From NCBI GenBank assembly GCA_045105235.1, contig JBGCDH010000004.1, positions 62,001-126,000 of the forward strand: a DNA stretch of 64,000 nt. Reading direction: 5' to 3'. A model generated the notes under the pieces. The model made no database searches. It was not told where the DNA came from and saw only the letters and a program-made list of their open reading frames with translations. Position 1 is the stretch's first letter. Each line of letters begins with the position of its first letter. The stretch is from GCA-2684655 sp045105235. GTDB lineage: Bacteria > Planctomycetota > UBA1135 > UBA2386. A program made the position numbers and the translations under genes. Positions 61,505-64,000 of the stretch are shown piece after piece.

Positions 61505-63919
61505 TCAGCTCCGCACCTTCTCCGGATCCGCTGCGTTCGCAAGCGTGCTGTCGTCGCGCGCCAAAACAGGTGGCTGCGGTTCGCCTGCCGAGGGCGCCAC
61601 ATCGTCAGAGCCTGTGCCGGGCTCTGACGAACCCATCCGAGCCGTCGCCGGCAGCAGGACAACCGGCTCAGCACCCGCGACGACGGCATGCCGGCGCAGA
61701 CGCTGCCCGGCCAGCGCGAGGTCTTCCAACGATTCCGCGGCCTGCTCCCAGCAAAACGCCTGCCGCAACGCCGGCGCAACAACCCGGGCGGCCGTTCGCT
61801 GCGCCGGCAGGTCGTCGAGGATCTGCACCAGCTTGCTGGCCGCGTCTTCGACCGATGGCTCAAACACCCACGGTTGCGACACATGGGCCCCGGGCAAGTC
61901 AACCGGGCGCCGGGCACTGTCAATTCCGTGGGCGCTGTCCCCATGCATGAATGCGTCGGCAGGCCCGCCCGAGGTGACCGCGATCGGCAGGCCACAGGCG
62001 CGCGCTTCGAGCGCCGGCAGGCCAAAGCCTTCGCCGCGGAACGGATGCAGCAAGACGTCACACGCCGTGTAGATCGACGCGAGTTCGGCACGCGAAACGT
62101 CACGGTCGATGTGCAGCACGGGCGGTGCGCCGGGCGTGCTCTGCAGCCGCTTCACCAACGCGCCCAGCTGGCTCGTGCCGTAGTGGCGCTGGCCGCCAAC
62201 GTCCTTGACCACCAGCACAAACTTGCGCCCCTGGCGCCACGCGTGCAGCGCGGCCGCGATGTAGGCATCAAAGCCCTTGCGCCAAACCAAGCCGCCGCAG
62301 AACAGCACCGCGGGGAGATCGCCCTTGAACGCAACGACCTCTGCGTCCGGCTGCGCCGCATCGTGCATCTCCTCGTCGACGCCGTGTGGCACGACGTGCA
62401 CGGACGACATCGGTCGCCCGGCGGCCGTGATCACTCGGTAGACGCTCTCACTGTGAACGACGACCGAGTCTGCGTCTTCACTGACGTGCGGCGTCAGCTC
62501 AATCGGCAGCGCGCCATACTCCCAATCCACCCGCAGCGACCAGTGACGGCAGTTTGGACGCGCGGCGCGCACCGGCCAACCGGACGACAGCCACAGGTCC
62601 ACTTTGCCAGGCGTGCGGCACAGGTGCGCCTCGAGTTCTGGCGCGCGGCGTCGTAGCCAGGCGAGATCGTGCTCAAACGGAGCGACTGGAACGAGGCGCA
62701 GATCGACCAGCCCGCGGGCTAGCAGCGCGCGCGCGGTCGCGATCGTCAGTTCGGCGCTCGACGATGTTTCGAGGAACGGCGCTTCCAGCACGACGGTCGG
62801 ACGCGGATCCCGCAGGCTCAACAGCGGCGGTGGCGGCGCACAGGGACGGTCCTGCACCAGGCGACCGACAACGTGATCTCGGGCGCGTTCCCCCATCGCA
62901 TCGGACGGCTCTTGGCAGGCCGCCAGCAACGCCGCCGCGACGGCGCTTGGATGCGGAGCAAAGTGCGAGCCATTGCGGGCGTCGCCCACGACGTTTCGGC
63001 CACCGATGGGATGCACCACGCTGCGCCCCCCCAACACGGATGCCGTGGCCGCAAAGCGCGAAGCGCAAACGGGCCGCCCAGACGCAAGCGCTAGCACGAG
63101 CACGCGCGACTCGAAATCGTCAAACGTGCGCATCGGCTGCACAATCGCGGCCGCGTCGGCGAAGTGCCCGGCGGCGAGCTCTTCGGCAACAAACTCGACG
63201 TGCTGTTCGAGCGCGTCAATCGCAAAGGCCCGAACCGTTTCGCGAAGCGCTTCGATCGTGCGCGCGTTGGCGGTTGGCAGAACGACGCGGAGCCGGTCCC
63301 TGCAGTTGGACTGGTCCGCATGGCGCCGCGCAAACGCCTCGCAAACGAGATCGGTGCCGGCAGCAAACGAACCATCCGCAACGTGGACGATGGTGGCGCC
63401 GGCGTTCGCCGACGTTGGCGTCAACGTCGCGGCGACCAGTTCCAGATAGGGCCGCACATCGCGGAGCGTCCGGGCATGCGGCAGGCTCTCGACACCCGCC
63501 CAGCGCAGCTCGGCGCCAACGCGCCGCAGCAGATCCGCCGCCGTTGCCGACGTGGGTGCGGCGATCACAGCGCTCGCCTCAGGCCATTCCAAACCGGCGA
63601 GACGCACCGCATCTCTCTGTTCGTCATCGCTGCAAAACACAACAACCGGTGCCGAGGCGGCAACGCGCTTGCCGACAGCCGCACCGAGCAGCAGCTCGAT
63701 TTCAGCGGGCGGCAGCCCCGTGGGAATCGACCAGTTGCGCACGCCATCGGTCAGCGACACGACCTGCTCGCCGGGCAGCGGCGGCCGCTCTGACACTTTG
63801 GCCAGCGAGAGTGCGCACGTGATCCCACTGCCGTCGGCGCACAGGCGCACGAGGCCGCGAAGCTGGCCCGCAACGGCATCGGCAGCGAAGGGATTCCCGT
63901 GCAGGCGCACCTGGTTCAT
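61505..63919 (-). CDS. Large tandem-domain glycosyltransferase (GT4-type)
   Basis: This 804-residue cytoplasmic protein carries a GT4 domain in its C-terminal part (about residues 370-720). It has VLFCGGLVWRKGFDAYIAAA, the usual donor-binding HPFRGEGFGLPALEARACG (E-x7-E) and GPADAFMHGDSA. The N-terminal 350 residues look like another GT-B-type domain (VVFCSDDEQRDAVRLAGLEW, GATIVHVADGSFAAGTDL and RVVLPTANARTIEALRETVR) but lack clear donor motifs, so this half may be inactive or bind acceptor. The final 50 residues are low-complexity, rich in Ser/Gly/Pro. Position in the sulfation and export cluster suggests that it builds the exported glycan. The sugar is unknown. Confidence 0.85.
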   Translation of the reverse strand: MNQVRLHGNPFAADAVAGQLRGLVRLCADGSGITCALSLAKVSERPPLPGEQVVSLTDGVRNWSIPTGLPPAEIELLLGAAVGKRVAASAPVVVFCSDDEQRDAVRLAGLEWPEASAVIAAPTSATAADLLRRVGAELRWAGVESLPHARTLRDVRPYLELVAATLTPTSANAGATIVHVADGSFAAGTDLVCEAFARRHADQSNCRDRLRVVLPTANARTIEALRETVRAFAIDALEQHVEFVAEELAAGHFADAAAIVQPMRTFDDFESRVLVLALASGRPVCASRFAATASVLGGRSVVHPIGGRNVVGDARNGSHFAPHPSAVAAALLAACQEPSDAMGERARDHVVGRLVQDRPCAPPPPLLSLRDPRPTVVLEAPFLETSSSAELTIATARALLARGLVDLRLVPVAPFEHDLAWLRRRAPELEAHLCRTPGKVDLWLSSGWPVRAARPNCRHWSLRVDWEYGALPIELTPHVSEDADSVVVHSESVYRVITAAGRPMSSVHVVPHGVDEEMHDAAQPDAEVVAFKGDLPAVLFCGGLVWRKGFDAYIAAALHAWRQGRKFVLVVKDVGGQRHYGTSQLGALVKRLQSTPGAPPVLHIDRDVSRAELASIYTACDVLLHPFRGEGFGLPALEARACGLPIAVTSGGPADAFMHGDSAHGIDSARRPVDLPGAHVSQPWVFEPSVEDAASKLVQILDDLPAQRTAARVVAPALRQAFCWEQAAESLEDLALAGQRLRRHAVVAGAEPVVLLPATARMGSSEPGTGSDDVAPSAGEPQPPVLARDDSTLANAADPEKVRS

Positions 63920-64000
63920 CGTTCGCTGCTATCGGCAGTTGCGGCGCGACGCTGAAACCAACTGCAGGCCTGTGGCACCGAAGCCCACCTGACGCCAAAA

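Noticed and set aside
63929..64000. C-terminal end of an upstream minus-strand gene at the right edge
   Set aside because: All three frames are open in this short GC-rich stretch (one ends in a TGA that overlaps the ATG at 63919), so no frame can be chosen.
1..64000. tRNA, rRNA, CRISPR, insertion sequence or prophage features
   Set aside because: None was recognised by eye. A tRNA search program could still find one.

Overview
The window looks like a chromosomal segment of a Planctomycetota bacterium, probably one of the deep, flagellated, marine-type lineages. This is inferred from four traits: high GC; an ECF sigma factor translationally coupled to a Ser/Thr protein kinase; large secreted proteins (kelch, matrixin) ending in a cysteine-containing beta-rich module that I associate with this phylum; and long tandem Ig-like or carboxypeptidase-regulatory-like proteins. 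No rRNA, tRNA, CRISPR array, IS element, prophage or plasmid feature was recognised.

Layout. 1-8000: the start of a quinone-oxidoreductase-like gene running off the left edge, a family-4 glycosyltransferase, an S9 (DPP-IV-like) exopeptidase, then an uncharacterised divergent three-gene group (DUF6384-like membrane protein and a Gly-rich-tailed coiled-coil protein facing a TelA-like protein). 8000-14000: Dps, an NADPH-dependent FMN reductase, and a tightly overlapping operon of secreted protein, ECF sigma factor and membrane Ser/Thr kinase. 14000-20300: a three-domain MFS/acyltransferase/acyl-ACP ligase fusion divergent from a LysR regulator, a truncated ECF sigma remnant, a small lipoprotein and a pirin. 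20300-26230: two tandem paralogous 913-931-residue envelope proteins and a small ferredoxin. 26350-33620: MetH, a ThrE-type exporter and a kelch-repeat secreted protein.

33700-49200 is a flagellar locus on the minus strand in two blocks: flgB-flgC-fliE-fliF-fliG-fliH-fliI, and fliJ-(MotE-like His/Gly-rich protein)-fliL-fliM-fliN. They are separated by four plus-strand genes (DUF2853, a GT2 glycosyltransferase, a DUF1570-like metallopeptidase and a matrixin-type metallopeptidase). Together the flagellar genes cover the MS ring, C ring, proximal rod, export ATPase complex and FliL. Filament, hook and export-gate genes lie elsewhere.

49386-63919: egtD, then two convergent gene strings that appear to form one functional module. 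The plus strand carries cysC, cysD, a cysN-cysC fusion, wzt and an outer-membrane barrel protein with a CBM9-like domain. The minus strand carries a tandem-domain glycosyltransferase, an SLC13 (DASS)-type permease with RCK_C domains, cysQ and wzm. Anion uptake, PAPS synthesis, PAP recycling and an ABC polysaccharide exporter are thus interleaved, with cysNC and wzt overlapping by one base. My inference is a pathway for making and exporting a sulfated glycan. No sulfotransferase or PAPS reductase gene is visible in the window.

Several gene gaps hold short tandem repeats (13-18 bp, three to four copies) or hairpins. These are listed as features.
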